Positions 54,459 through 62,980 of a stretch of DNA of 64,000 nucleotides are shown in pieces. The notes below the pieces were generated by a model. It searched no databases. It saw only the letters and a list, made by a program, of their open reading frames with translations, and was not told where the DNA came from. How positions within the stretch are numbered: the first letter of the stretch is position 1; each line of letters starts with the position of its first letter. This stretch comes from Mesorhizobium sp. PAMC28654 (GTDB lineage Bacteria; Pseudomonadota; Alphaproteobacteria; Rhizobiales; Rhizobiaceae): the NCBI RefSeq assembly GCF_020616515.1, contig NZ_CP085135.1:682001-746000 (forward strand), written 5' to 3'. The position numbers were made by a program, and so were the translations under genes.

Positions 54459-56417
54459 ATGACCAAATCTTCTCAGCCGTCAGCTTCCCGCCAGCGGCGA
54501 GGGATCGCTCAGGACCAGTTTCTGGCCATCCTATCGCGCGAGGAAGCGATGGCCCGATTTGAGGCGGCGCTGTTTCCACGCGACGTGTTCCAAGAAGAGC
54601 GCCTGCTGGCAGACGCGCTCGGCCTAGCGCTGGCCTGCGATATCGTTGCGCCGGTCGACGCGCCGCCATTCGACCGATCAAATGTCGATGGCTTTGCCGT
54701 GCGATCCGCTGATATCGCATCCGCATCGGAAGCAGCCTTCGCGCGCCTTTCGTTAAATGAAGAAATCATCGCTTGCGGCGTGGCGCCTAATGAGACCGTG
54801 CGGGTCGGCACCGCAACTGCAATCGCGACCGGTGGGCCGCTCCCTCGCGGCGCTGATGCAGTCGTCATGGTGGAACATACCCAGCCTACGGAAGATGACG
54901 CCATCGAGATCCGGCGCAGCGCATCGCCTGGCCAATTCGTATCCTATGCCGGATCCGACATTGCCCGCGGTGAGGTTTTGCTCCGCGCGGGAACCCAGAT
55001 TGGCTCGCGCGAAATCGGCATGTTGGCCACCTGTGGCATTTCGCGCGTCGCTGTTGCACGCAAGCCTCGCGTTGCAGTGCTGTCGACAGGGGACGAACTG
55101 GTCCAGCCAGGCGAGCCCTTGCGTCCCGCGGCCGTCTACGACGCCAACGGCTCGGTCGTCAGCGCGGCAATCAGCGAAAATGGCGGGGAGGCGGTGTTCT
55201 TCGGCGCTATTGTTGACGACGAAGCTCTGCTCGAAAGCGCCATGCGCGAGGCACTTAAGGCTTCCGATATGCTGATCCTGTCCGGCGGGTCTTCGAAGGG
55301 CGCCGGCGATGTCAGCCACCGCATCATCTCCCGCCTCGGCAAACCGGGCATCATCGCGCATGGTGTGGCGCTGAAGCCCGGCAAGCCGCTGTGCCTTGCT
55401 GTCTGCGACGGCAAGCCGGTCGTCATCCTGCCGGGCTTCCCGACGTCGGCGATGTTCACCTTCCACGACATGATCGTGCCGGTGCTGCGCCGCATGGCCG
55501 GTCTGCCGCCGAGGGCTGAGATGCAGGTAGCTGCAACAATTCCGCTGCGCATCGGTTCAGAACTTGGCCGCACCGAATTTGTCATGGTGTCGCTGATTGA
55601 AGGTGAAAACGGGCTGGTCGCCTATCCGACCGGCAAGGGCTCCGGCGCGGTCACCTCGTTTGCCCAGGCTGATGGGTTCGTGCGCATCGACGCGCTTGCC
55701 GACCACATGCCTGGCGGCGCGCTGGTCGAGGTAGCGCTTTTTACGCCGCATGTGAGGGTGCCGGATCTCGTCATCATAGGCAGTCATTGCACCGGGCTCG
55801 ATTTGGTGCTGGCGCCGCTTGCGCGCGCCGGCCTGTCTACTCGATCGCTTGCCGTCGGCAGCCTTGGCGGGCTGGCGGCGGCAAGGCGTGGCGAATGCGA
55901 CCTGGCACCGATTCACCTCTTCGATGACCGCACCCAGACCTACAACACGCCGTTCCTGAGCGAGGGGTTGGAACTCGTGCTCGGCTGGCGGCGCATGCAG
56001 GGCATCGCCTATCGGCCGGGCGATACGCGCTTCGAGGGCAAGTCTGCTGAAGACGCGCTTGCTACGGCCCTTGCCGATCCGACCTGCATGATGGTCAACC
56101 GCAATCAGGGTGCAGGAACCCGCATTCTCATTGACAAATTGCTTGGGCAAGCGCGACCGGACGGTTACTGGAACCAGCCGCGCTCGCACAATGCCGTCGC
56201 GGCAGCGGTGGTGCAAAGGCGCGCTGATTGGGGTGTTACCATTGCGCCCGTCGCGCGCGCCGCCGGCCTCGACTTCATTGCGCTGACCGAAGAGCACTAC
56301 GATTTCGCGCTGGTCTCGATGCGCAAGTCGCGGCCGGCGGTCCAGGCATTCCTGGCCGCGCTGCAGTCGCCCGCAAGCCGTATTGCGATGGAAGAAGCGG
56401 GTTTCCGGCCCGCGTGA
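54459..56417 (+). CDS. MoeA fused to a PBP-like domain
   Basis: 652 aa. Residues 1 to about 430 are MoeA (FDRSNVDGFAVRSADI, GGPLPRGADAVVMVEHTQ, STGDELVQPGEPLRPAAVYD, LSGGSSKGAGD, LPGFPTSAMFTFHD). From about 440 a PBP-like ligand domain follows (VIIGSHCTGLDLVLAPLARA, LGGLAAARRGECDLAPIHL, RNQGAGTRILIDKLLG), the same type as in the divergent regulator at 49975. The fusion may sense molybdenum or tungsten cofactor state. MoeA inserts the metal into adenylated molybdopterin. It is in the tup operon direction. Confidence 0.9.
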   Translation: MTKSSQPSASRQRRGIAQDQFLAILSREEAMARFEAALFPRDVFQEERLLADALGLALACDIVAPVDAPPFDRSNVDGFAVRSADIASASEAAFARLSLNEEIIACGVAPNETVRVGTATAIATGGPLPRGADAVVMVEHTQPTEDDAIEIRRSASPGQFVSYAGSDIARGEVLLRAGTQIGSREIGMLATCGISRVAVARKPRVAVLSTGDELVQPGEPLRPAAVYDANGSVVSAAISENGGEAVFFGAIVDDEALLESAMREALKASDMLILSGGSSKGAGDVSHRIISRLGKPGIIAHGVALKPGKPLCLAVCDGKPVVILPGFPTSAMFTFHDMIVPVLRRMAGLPPRAEMQVAATIPLRIGSELGRTEFVMVSLIEGENGLVAYPTGKGSGAVTSFAQADGFVRIDALADHMPGGALVEVALFTPHVRVPDLVIIGSHCTGLDLVLAPLARAGLSTRSLAVGSLGGLAAARRGECDLAPIHLFDDRTQTYNTPFLSEGLELVLGWRRMQGIAYRPGDTRFEGKSAEDALATALADPTCMMVNRNQGAGTRILIDKLLGQARPDGYWNQPRSHNAVAAAVVQRRADWGVTIAPVARAAGLDFIALTEEHYDFALVSMRKSRPAVQAFLAALQSPASRIAMEEAGFRPA

Positions 56418-56545
56418 ATCAATCAGCGGCCAGTTTTGCCAGTTGTTCGGCCTCGGAAAGATCCTCGACTGACGCGGGTGACTCTGCTCTCCGCTCGCCT
56501 CGGTGCGGTGGGAAGAACTGCAGTTCTTTTGCTTGCCTGTCAGAC

Positions 56546-56689
56546 GGACGCTTCCTTGTGAAGGATATCGTCGCTCCGCTGCACTACTGCCTTTCAATCA
56601 ATTCCCCTGTCGACGGTTATGCCATGCGCGGCACGGACCTTTCGTCTGGTGGGCATGGGACGTTTGCCGGGCAAGTCGCGTTAAGGTAG
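56546..56689 (+). pseudogene. MoeA N-terminal fragment
   Basis: The frame reads GRFLVKDIVAPLHYC, then SPVDGYAMRGTDL and stops at 56689. DIVAP and DGYAxR are the conserved MoeA entry motif, with the usual FDNSAM replaced. Everything after that is missing. A truncated extra moeA copy, separate from the two preceding genes and from the one at the right edge. Confidence 0.6.
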
Positions 56690-56833
56690 GTACCCGGTTG
56701 TCGGAGCAATCAATCCGGAGCTACTTGGGCGCCTGCTGGCCTTCAGTCACTTAAAAAGCCTGGATCGGACGCCACCTTCCGAGCCGCCCAATTGCGATTG
56801 TTGGCTTTGAGACCTTCAATCATCGCATTGCGT

Positions 56834-56874
56834 CAACGCGAGAGACCCTCAGCGACAACCGGTCGCTCGCGTTG
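56834..56874. promoter_or_regulatory. Nested inverted repeat upstream of the ModA-like gene
   Basis: CAACGCGAG ... CTCGCGTTG (9-bp perfect arms) enclosing a second pair AGCGAC / GTCGCT. It would form a long hairpin and lies about 120 bp upstream of the ModA-like start. Confidence 0.35.
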
Positions 56875-56887
56875 TATAGAAATACAA
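56872..56887. promoter_or_regulatory. TTGTAT-N4-ATACAA dyad
   Basis: Perfect 6-bp-arm dyad directly after the hairpin at 56834-56874, about 100 bp upstream of the ModA-like gene. In general form (AT-rich inverted repeat) it recalls oxyanion-responsive operators such as those of ModE, but no direct link can be made. Confidence 0.35.
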
Positions 56888-56986
56888 TTAGGCCCGATCG
56901 CGCATAGGATGGGAACCCTCACGAGGGGGCGGTAGGGAGAAGCTTTCGGGGTCACCGGTGGAAAATGCCTTGGATTGTGTACGTCG

Positions 56987-57754
56987 ATGAAACCCCCTCC
57001 GCCTCACCCAACGATACTTATATATGCCGCGAGAAGCTTGAGGTTTGTCCTCCCATCCTTGGTTTCCGCTTTTTCGAACATGAGCGGGGTCACTGTAGAA
57101 ACGCGGCATGGTCCGGCCGGCCTGCTAAGGGAGCGCATTGAGGAAGGTGAGCGGCCTGATGTCTTCCTTTCCGCCAACTTCGCTCATCCTGCCCGTCTCG
57201 CCGCCTTGGGTCTCGCGCAGCCACCGGTGGTATTTGCCCGCAACATCATAGCCGCCGCGGTGCGCCGGGATGCAGGCTTCACGACGGCGAATTTCATTGA
57301 CCGGCTGCTCGATCCTGCGATCGGCATTGCTACCTCAACGCCGTTAAAGGATCCCTCAGGTGACTATGCCTGGGCGATTTTCCGGCGTGCTGAAAAACTC
57401 AGGCCTGGCAGTTTCGCCATTCTGGAGGCGAAGGCACAGCAGTTGATCGGCGGTTCCGGAACGGCAAATCCGCCGGGGCGTTATGACCCGATCGCGGCGG
57501 CGCTAGCGACGGGTTCCGCCCATGTGTTTCTCGGCTATCGCACGAGCTTGAAGGGGCTAGCGGAGGAGGTACAAGGGGTCAAAACGATGAAGATTCCGGC
57601 GAATCTGAACGTCGTGCCAGAATATACCTTGGTCGCACTTCAGGACTGCTCCTTGGCTGGAATGGCCTTCGCATTGTTTATCCTCTCGGCGGCCGGACAG
57701 AAGCTGCTGCAGGATTTTGGCTTTCAGCCGGTAGCGCTTTCGAAGGGAATCTGA
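56987..57754 (+). CDS. ModA-like binding protein without signal peptide
   Basis: 255 aa. Type-2 periplasmic-binding-protein fold of the molybdate/tungstate-binding type (ILIYAARSLRFVLPSLVSAF, GPAGLLRERIEEGERPDVFL, SANFAHPARLAALG, TPLKDPSGDYAWAIF, YRTSLKGLAEEVQG). Unlike ModA and TupA it has no signal peptide or lipobox, so as annotated it is cytosolic. It may be an intracellular oxyanion sensor or chaperone, or the signal could have been lost. Start placed at 56987; no strong ribosome binding site is visible. Convergent with fdhA. Confidence 0.7.
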   Translation: MKPPPPHPTILIYAARSLRFVLPSLVSAFSNMSGVTVETRHGPAGLLRERIEEGERPDVFLSANFAHPARLAALGLAQPPVVFARNIIAAAVRRDAGFTTANFIDRLLDPAIGIATSTPLKDPSGDYAWAIFRRAEKLRPGSFAILEAKAQQLIGGSGTANPPGRYDPIAAALATGSAHVFLGYRTSLKGLAEEVQGVKTMKIPANLNVVPEYTLVALQDCSLAGMAFALFILSAAGQKLLQDFGFQPVALSKGI

Positions 57755-58031
57755 GTCAGCAAAGTCGCGGCAGTTCGCAGGGAAATCAAAACCGGCCATA
57801 GCATTAAACGGGGTGACCTTAACGGTCTCGCCGGCCCGAGCGACCGGGGAGCGGGCAGGGCGCATGCCTGCATTTATTAACTTGCGCGCTTCGTCGACGC
57901 AGATCGAGCTCTTGCCGAAAGGCTTGTCATTTCCAATCCCAAACTCCCCAAACTAGCCGTCAATAAACGCTAGTCTGCTCTCGACGGCCGATGCCGGCAA
58001 CGCATCTTGGCGAACCAAATGCTGAGGTCGA

Positions 58032-60821
58032 CTATTCCGCCGCCTCTGCATGAGCCTTTTGCGCGACACGGGCGGCACAATATTTGAACTCCGGTATTTT
58101 GCCGTATGGATCAAGCATCGGGTTGGTCAACTTGTTTGCCGGGCTTTCGTTGAAACAGAACGGTATGAAGATCATCCCGTCGGCGACCTCGCGGTCTGCC
58201 CGCAAGATCGCATCGATCGTTCCACGTCTCGTTTCAACCTGGATGACATCACCCACCGACAGATCGCGCCGTTTGATCTCGTAAGGGTTCATCGCCGCGA
58301 TGCCTTGCGGCTCGATTGCGTCGAGCACTCCGGCGCGCCGGGTCATGGCGCCGGTGTGCCAATGTTCCAGCATGCGACCGGTCGTCAGCACCAGCGGATA
58401 GTCCTCATCCGGAACCTCGTCGGGCGGGAGCAGGTCGGTCGGCACGATGCGGCCCCGCCCATCGGTGGTGGGGAAGCCCGACGAGAAGATTACTTCATTG
58501 CCTGGTACATCCACGCCGTCTGCCGGATAGACGACCGAACCCTCACGCTCGACCCGCTCCCATGAAATGTGTTTCAGCGACGGCATGACCTGCGCCATCT
58601 CGGTGTAGACGTCGGATACATCCTTGTACTCCCAGCCGAGACCCATGCGGTTGGCGAGGTCGATGATCAAGTCGAGATCCTGACGCGCATCGCCCGGAAG
58701 CTCGAGGGCGGGGCGACCCATCTGCACCTGACGGTTGGTGTTGGTGTAGGTGCCGAACTTTTCGGCATGGGCGGACGCCGGCAGTACTACATCGGCGTGC
58801 CAGGCAGTCTCTGTCAGGAAAATGTCCTGCACCACCAGATGATCGAGCTTGGCAAGTGCCGCGCGGGCATGGGTTTGATCCGGGTCGGACATCGCCGGGT
58901 TTTCTCCCATGATGTACATGCCCTTGATTTCGTCGGCATGGATGGCGTCGATGATCTCAACCACCGTCAGGCCGCGCTTGGGGTCGAGCGTCTGACCCCA
59001 GAAGTTTTCGTATTGCCCGCGAATGTCGATGTTTTCGACCGATTTGTAGTCGGGATAGTACATCGGGATCAGTCCCGCGTCAGAAGCTCCCTGCACGTTG
59101 TTTTGACCGCGCAACGGGTGGAGGCCTGTGCCGGGGCGGCCGACATGTCCTGTGATCAGGGCAAGGGCGATCAGGCAGCGCGAATTGTCGGTGCCGTGGG
59201 TATGTTGAGAAATGCCCATGCCCCAGAAAATCATTGAACGCTCGGATCGCGCATACATCCGCGCAACATCGCGCAAAATACTGGCTTCGATGCCGCAGAC
59301 CTCAGCCATGGCCTCGGGCGAAAAATCCTTGACCTTGGCCTTCAGCGCCTCGAAGCCGGTCACATTGGCCTGGATGTACTGCTCGTCGTAAAGCTTCTCC
59401 TCAATGACTGTGTGGATCAGCGAATTGAGCATGGCGACATCGCTGCCCGCCTTGAAGCGCAGGGAATGCGTGGCATAGCGCATCAGGTCTTGGCCACGCG
59501 GATCCATGATGATCAATTTCAGGCCGCGCTTTACCGCCTGCTTGAAATACGTCGCGGCGACAGGATGGTTGGTCGTCGGACGCGCGCCGATGATGATGGC
59601 GCATTCGGCCTTCATGGCATCCATGAACGGCGCCGACACGGCGCCGGAGCCGACGCCTTCCATCAAGGCGGCGACGGATGAGGCGTGGCAAAGCCGGGTA
59701 CAGTGATCGACATTGTTGGTGCCGAAGCCCTGGCGGACGAACTTCTGAAACAAATAGGCTTCCTCGTTCGATCCCTTGGCAGAGCCGAAGCCGGCGAGCG
59801 CCGGGCCGCCATGATCCTTGAGGATTTTCTTGAAACCTGCGGCCGCACGTTCCATCGCCTCTTCCCAGGTGGCCTCGCGGAATACGGTCAATGGATCGAC
59901 GTTGCGCAAATCGGCTTCACCGAATTTCGGGGCGTCGTCACGACGGATAAGGGGCTTGGTCAGGCGGTCCGGGGACATCGCATAGTCGAAGCCGAAGCGC
60001 CCTTTCACGCAAAGACGATTCTCGTTCGCCGGGCCGTTGCGGCCATCGACCTGGACAATGCGGTTGTCCTTCACAGCCACGCTTGTCTGGCAGCCGACGC
60101 CACAGAAGGGGCACAGCGTATCGACGACCTTGTCGAAGTCCTGGACAACGCGGGTCTTGGCCGACTTGTCCATCAGTGTTTTTTCGTAAAGCGCGCCCGT
60201 CGGACAGGCTTGCACACACTCGCCGCAAGTCACGCAGGTCGACAGGCCCATAGGGTCGTGCATATCGAACACAGGGACCGTATGCCCGCCACGATCGGCC
60301 ATGCCGATGACGTCGTTGACCTGAACCTCCCGGCAGGCACGGACACAGGCCCCGCAGGCGATACATGCATCCAGGTTGACAGCGATCGCAGGGTTGGAGA
60401 TGTCAAACCCGGCAGCCTCGCCTTCGTGGAACTTGGAGTCGAAACGGTCGCTTCCCGAGATACCCATTGAACTGGCCCACTGCCAGAACTTCGACTGGTT
60501 GTCCGGGCCGTCACTTGCAGGCCGCATGTTGCTGGCGAGCAGCTCGAACACCATCGCGCGCGACTTTTCCGCGCGTTCGGTGGCGGTATTGACCACCATC
60601 CCGGTCGTCGGCTTGCGGATGCAAGACGCCGCCAGTACCCGTTCGCCCTCGATATCGACCATGCAGGCCCGGCAGTTGCCGTCAGCACGGTAGCCTGGAA
60701 GATCAACATGGCACAGGTTTGGAATGGCGGTACCTTCGCGCTTGGCAACCTGCCAGATGGTCTCGCCGTCAGCCGCTGTGACGGACTTCCCGTCTAAGGT
60801 GAATTCAATCTGACCAGCCAT
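58032..60821 (-). CDS. fdhA: NAD-dependent formate dehydrogenase alpha subunit (W/Mo)
   Basis: 929 aa. N-terminal NuoG-like 2Fe-2S domain (CHVDLPGYRADGNCRACMVD), two 4Fe-4S motifs (CIACGACVRACREV, CVTCGECVQACPTG), then the FdhF-type 4Fe-4S site (CPFCGVGCQTS, NRLCVKGRFGFDY) and molybdopterin domain with the metal-ligand Cys followed by His (DHCTRLCHASS), so Cys, not selenocysteine. The C-terminal MGD-binding domain is complete. It oxidises formate to CO2 and passes electrons to the FdhB subunit. Architecture matches the tungsten-containing FDH1 of Methylorubrum extorquens, but metal choice is inferred from the neighbouring tup genes. 1 bp from fdhB. Confidence 0.94.
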   Translation of the reverse strand: MAGQIEFTLDGKSVTAADGETIWQVAKREGTAIPNLCHVDLPGYRADGNCRACMVDIEGERVLAASCIRKPTTGMVVNTATERAEKSRAMVFELLASNMRPASDGPDNQSKFWQWASSMGISGSDRFDSKFHEGEAAGFDISNPAIAVNLDACIACGACVRACREVQVNDVIGMADRGGHTVPVFDMHDPMGLSTCVTCGECVQACPTGALYEKTLMDKSAKTRVVQDFDKVVDTLCPFCGVGCQTSVAVKDNRIVQVDGRNGPANENRLCVKGRFGFDYAMSPDRLTKPLIRRDDAPKFGEADLRNVDPLTVFREATWEEAMERAAAGFKKILKDHGGPALAGFGSAKGSNEEAYLFQKFVRQGFGTNNVDHCTRLCHASSVAALMEGVGSGAVSAPFMDAMKAECAIIIGARPTTNHPVAATYFKQAVKRGLKLIIMDPRGQDLMRYATHSLRFKAGSDVAMLNSLIHTVIEEKLYDEQYIQANVTGFEALKAKVKDFSPEAMAEVCGIEASILRDVARMYARSERSMIFWGMGISQHTHGTDNSRCLIALALITGHVGRPGTGLHPLRGQNNVQGASDAGLIPMYYPDYKSVENIDIRGQYENFWGQTLDPKRGLTVVEIIDAIHADEIKGMYIMGENPAMSDPDQTHARAALAKLDHLVVQDIFLTETAWHADVVLPASAHAEKFGTYTNTNRQVQMGRPALELPGDARQDLDLIIDLANRMGLGWEYKDVSDVYTEMAQVMPSLKHISWERVEREGSVVYPADGVDVPGNEVIFSSGFPTTDGRGRIVPTDLLPPDEVPDEDYPLVLTTGRMLEHWHTGAMTRRAGVLDAIEPQGIAAMNPYEIKRRDLSVGDVIQVETRRGTIDAILRADREVADGMIFIPFCFNESPANKLTNPMLDPYGKIPEFKYCAARVAQKAHAEAAE

Positions 60822-60822
60822 T

Positions 60823-62496
60823 TCAGATATCCTCGCGGAAGTGTTTGAGCAGATGGTTGACCGGGTTGGGAGCCGCCTGGCCCAAGCCGCAGATCGAGGA
60901 ATCGCGCATCACCATCTCCAGGTCGCGCAGTCCGGCCTCGTTGAGGGGACCATCCTTCTCCAGCAGCGAAACCATTTTTCCGGTTCCCTCGCGGCATGGG
61001 GTGCACTGACCGCAGCTCTCATGCCGGAAGAACTTAAGCAGATTGACCGTCGCTGCCTTGGCGCTGTCCTGGTCGGAAAATACCACCACCGCATGGGAGC
61101 CGACAAATGCGCCTTGCTTGGCAAGTTCACCGCCGAAATCGAGAGGGATGTCGCCCATGGACGCCGGCAAGATGCCGCCAGACGCACCACCCGGCAGGTA
61201 AGCCTTGAACGTGTGGCCGTCCTGCATGCCGTCGCAGTAGTCCTCAATCAGCTCGCGAACCGTGATACCGGCCGGCGCCAGCTTGACCCCTGGGTTTTTC
61301 ACGCGACCCGAGACGGACCATGAGCGCACCCCGGGGTGACCAGGCCTGCCCAGGCCCGCAAACCATTCCGCGCCCTTTTCCACGATGTCGCGGATCCACC
61401 AAAGTGTCTCGACATTGTGATTGAGCGTTGGCCGCCCGAACAGGCCGACTTCAGCGATGTAGGGCGGGCGGTGGCGCGGCAGGCCACGCTTGCCTTCGAT
61501 GCTCTCCAGCATCGCACTTTCCTCGCCGCAAATGTAGGCGCCGGCACCACGCCGAAGCTCGATAAATCCGGGCTCGGCGATACCGGCCAGTTCGAGCGCG
61601 GCGATTTCGCTTCGAAGGATTTGAAGCACCGCCGGATACTCGTCGCGCATGTAGAAATAGATGTGACCGGCTTCCACCGCATGGGCAGCGATCAGCGCAC
61701 CCTCCAATGTGCGATGGGGGGCACGTTCGAGGTAGACCCGATCCTTGAATGTACCAGGCTCACCCTCGTCACCATTGATCGACATCAACCGGGGGCCTTT
61801 GTAGGAGCGGACAAACTCCCATTTCTTGCCAGCCGGGAAGCCAGCCCCGCCAAGTCCTCTCAGGCCCGCACCCTGCATGGTCGCGATGATGGCCTCGGTG
61901 GAGAGGACGCCGTCGCGCACCTTCTGCAGAAGCTGGTAACCGCCGGCCGCATGGTAGGCTTCAAAGCCTATATATTCCGGCACCGCGACTTTCGTATCGC
62001 CAATCTGCGCCATCTCCGACAGCCGTTCGGCCGTGGCGTGATCGACTTCTCGGTCCCCGATACGCGCCGCGGGCGCCGAAGCGCACCGACCCATGCAGGG
62101 CGCGCGCATGACCCGGATAGCGGCGGGATCGACCTTCGAGGCGAGATCGTCCAGAAGGCTTTCCGCTCCGGCAAGCATGCAACTGATCGAGTCGCACACC
62201 CGGATCGTCAGCGGTGCCGGCGGTGCCTCGCCCTCCTTGACGACGTCGAAATGGTCATAGAACGACGCGACTTCGTAAACCTCGGCTTGCGAAAGGCGCA
62301 TGTCCTCGGCCAGCGCCCGAAGATGGCGCGCCGACAGGCATCCATACGCGTCTTGTATCAGATGCAGAAATTCGATCAGGAGATCGCGGCGGCGCTGTCG
62401 ACCCATAAGCAGGTCCTGGACCTCCCTGAGCGCGGTATCCTCAAGGGCTCGTCCCTTCGGTCCTCGATCGCGAGGGCGCCGAGCTTGCATCGTCAT
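60823..62496 (-). CDS. fdhB: Formate dehydrogenase beta subunit, NuoE-NuoF fusion
   Basis: 557 aa. Residues to about 170 are NuoE-like with the 2Fe-2S Cys in DSISCMLAG and APCMGRCASAP. The rest is NuoF-like with the FMN/NADH site (LRGLGGAGFPAGKKWEFV, GAYICGEESAMLESIEG) and a 4Fe-4S motif (ESCGQCTPCREGTGK). It takes electrons from FdhA and reduces NAD+. The start at 62496 follows GGAAGGG; an in-frame start at 62622 has none. First gene of fdhBA; fdhD is absent here. Confidence 0.93.
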   Translation of the reverse strand: MTMQARRPRDRGPKGRALEDTALREVQDLLMGRQRRRDLLIEFLHLIQDAYGCLSARHLRALAEDMRLSQAEVYEVASFYDHFDVVKEGEAPPAPLTIRVCDSISCMLAGAESLLDDLASKVDPAAIRVMRAPCMGRCASAPAARIGDREVDHATAERLSEMAQIGDTKVAVPEYIGFEAYHAAGGYQLLQKVRDGVLSTEAIIATMQGAGLRGLGGAGFPAGKKWEFVRSYKGPRLMSINGDEGEPGTFKDRVYLERAPHRTLEGALIAAHAVEAGHIYFYMRDEYPAVLQILRSEIAALELAGIAEPGFIELRRGAGAYICGEESAMLESIEGKRGLPRHRPPYIAEVGLFGRPTLNHNVETLWWIRDIVEKGAEWFAGLGRPGHPGVRSWSVSGRVKNPGVKLAPAGITVRELIEDYCDGMQDGHTFKAYLPGGASGGILPASMGDIPLDFGGELAKQGAFVGSHAVVVFSDQDSAKAATVNLLKFFRHESCGQCTPCREGTGKMVSLLEKDGPLNEAGLRDLEMVMRDSSICGLGQAAPNPVNHLLKHFREDI

Positions 62497-62650
62497 GCAC
62501 ACATTCCCTTCCGTCGAATCGTCAGAGCCGCGACCTGTTGCAGTGGGTCCAGCTTCTCCAAACTTAGCGTACTGATCGCTCGATGCGAGAAGAAATGCGA
62601 CAGGCGTGCCGCGAATTGGCAACCAATGACAAGGGCAAGCGTCAAACCAG

Positions 62651-62905
62651 CTAGAAACGCTTGGGCTTTGCAGGAGAGGCGCTTGCCTTTGTGATCAGAA
62701 ATACGATGCTGTTCCCGGCGCGATCGGTGCTTTCGAGGCAGTCTCCCGTTTCGTTGATGAGGTTGGGAATGTCGATGGCGGACAAAGGGTCCGTACAATG
62801 GACTTCGAGCCTGTCGCCCCGTTCGATTGACGAAAGTGCCTTGCGCGTCTTCAGCGCTGGCAGCGGGCATTTCAGGCCTGATAGGTCAAGCTTTGTGGTC
62901 TTCAT
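62651..62905 (-). CDS. TusA-like sulfurtransferase
   Basis: 84 aa with LDLSGLKCPLPALKTRKAL (Cys13), the TusA/SirA/YedF motif CPxP. TusA proteins carry persulfide sulfur for molybdenum cofactor, tRNA thiolation and FdhD-type sulfuration. Upstream of fdhB on the same strand, between it and moeA. A likely role is sulfuration of the formate dehydrogenase cofactor (inference). Confidence 0.85.
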   Translation of the reverse strand: MKTTKLDLSGLKCPLPALKTRKALSSIERGDRLEVHCTDPLSAIDIPNLINETGDCLESTDRAGNSIVFLITKASASPAKPKRF

Positions 62906-62980
62906 CCTCTGAGCCTCGCAAGGGCATCGCTTGCCGTCAATTGGCCAAGGCAGCGCATGGCATGGCTCACCACAGGAACG

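Noticed and set aside
62497..62650. Possible further copy of the recurrent element upstream of fdhB
   Set aside because: TCGCATCGAG and AGTTTGG are present at about 24 nt spacing, but the conserved AATTT and CGTTTG bases are not; too weak to include.
61336..62694. 452-codon plus-strand frame opposite fdhB
   Set aside because: It is antisense to a gene with full NuoE-NuoF motifs; open frames opposite high-GC genes are common.
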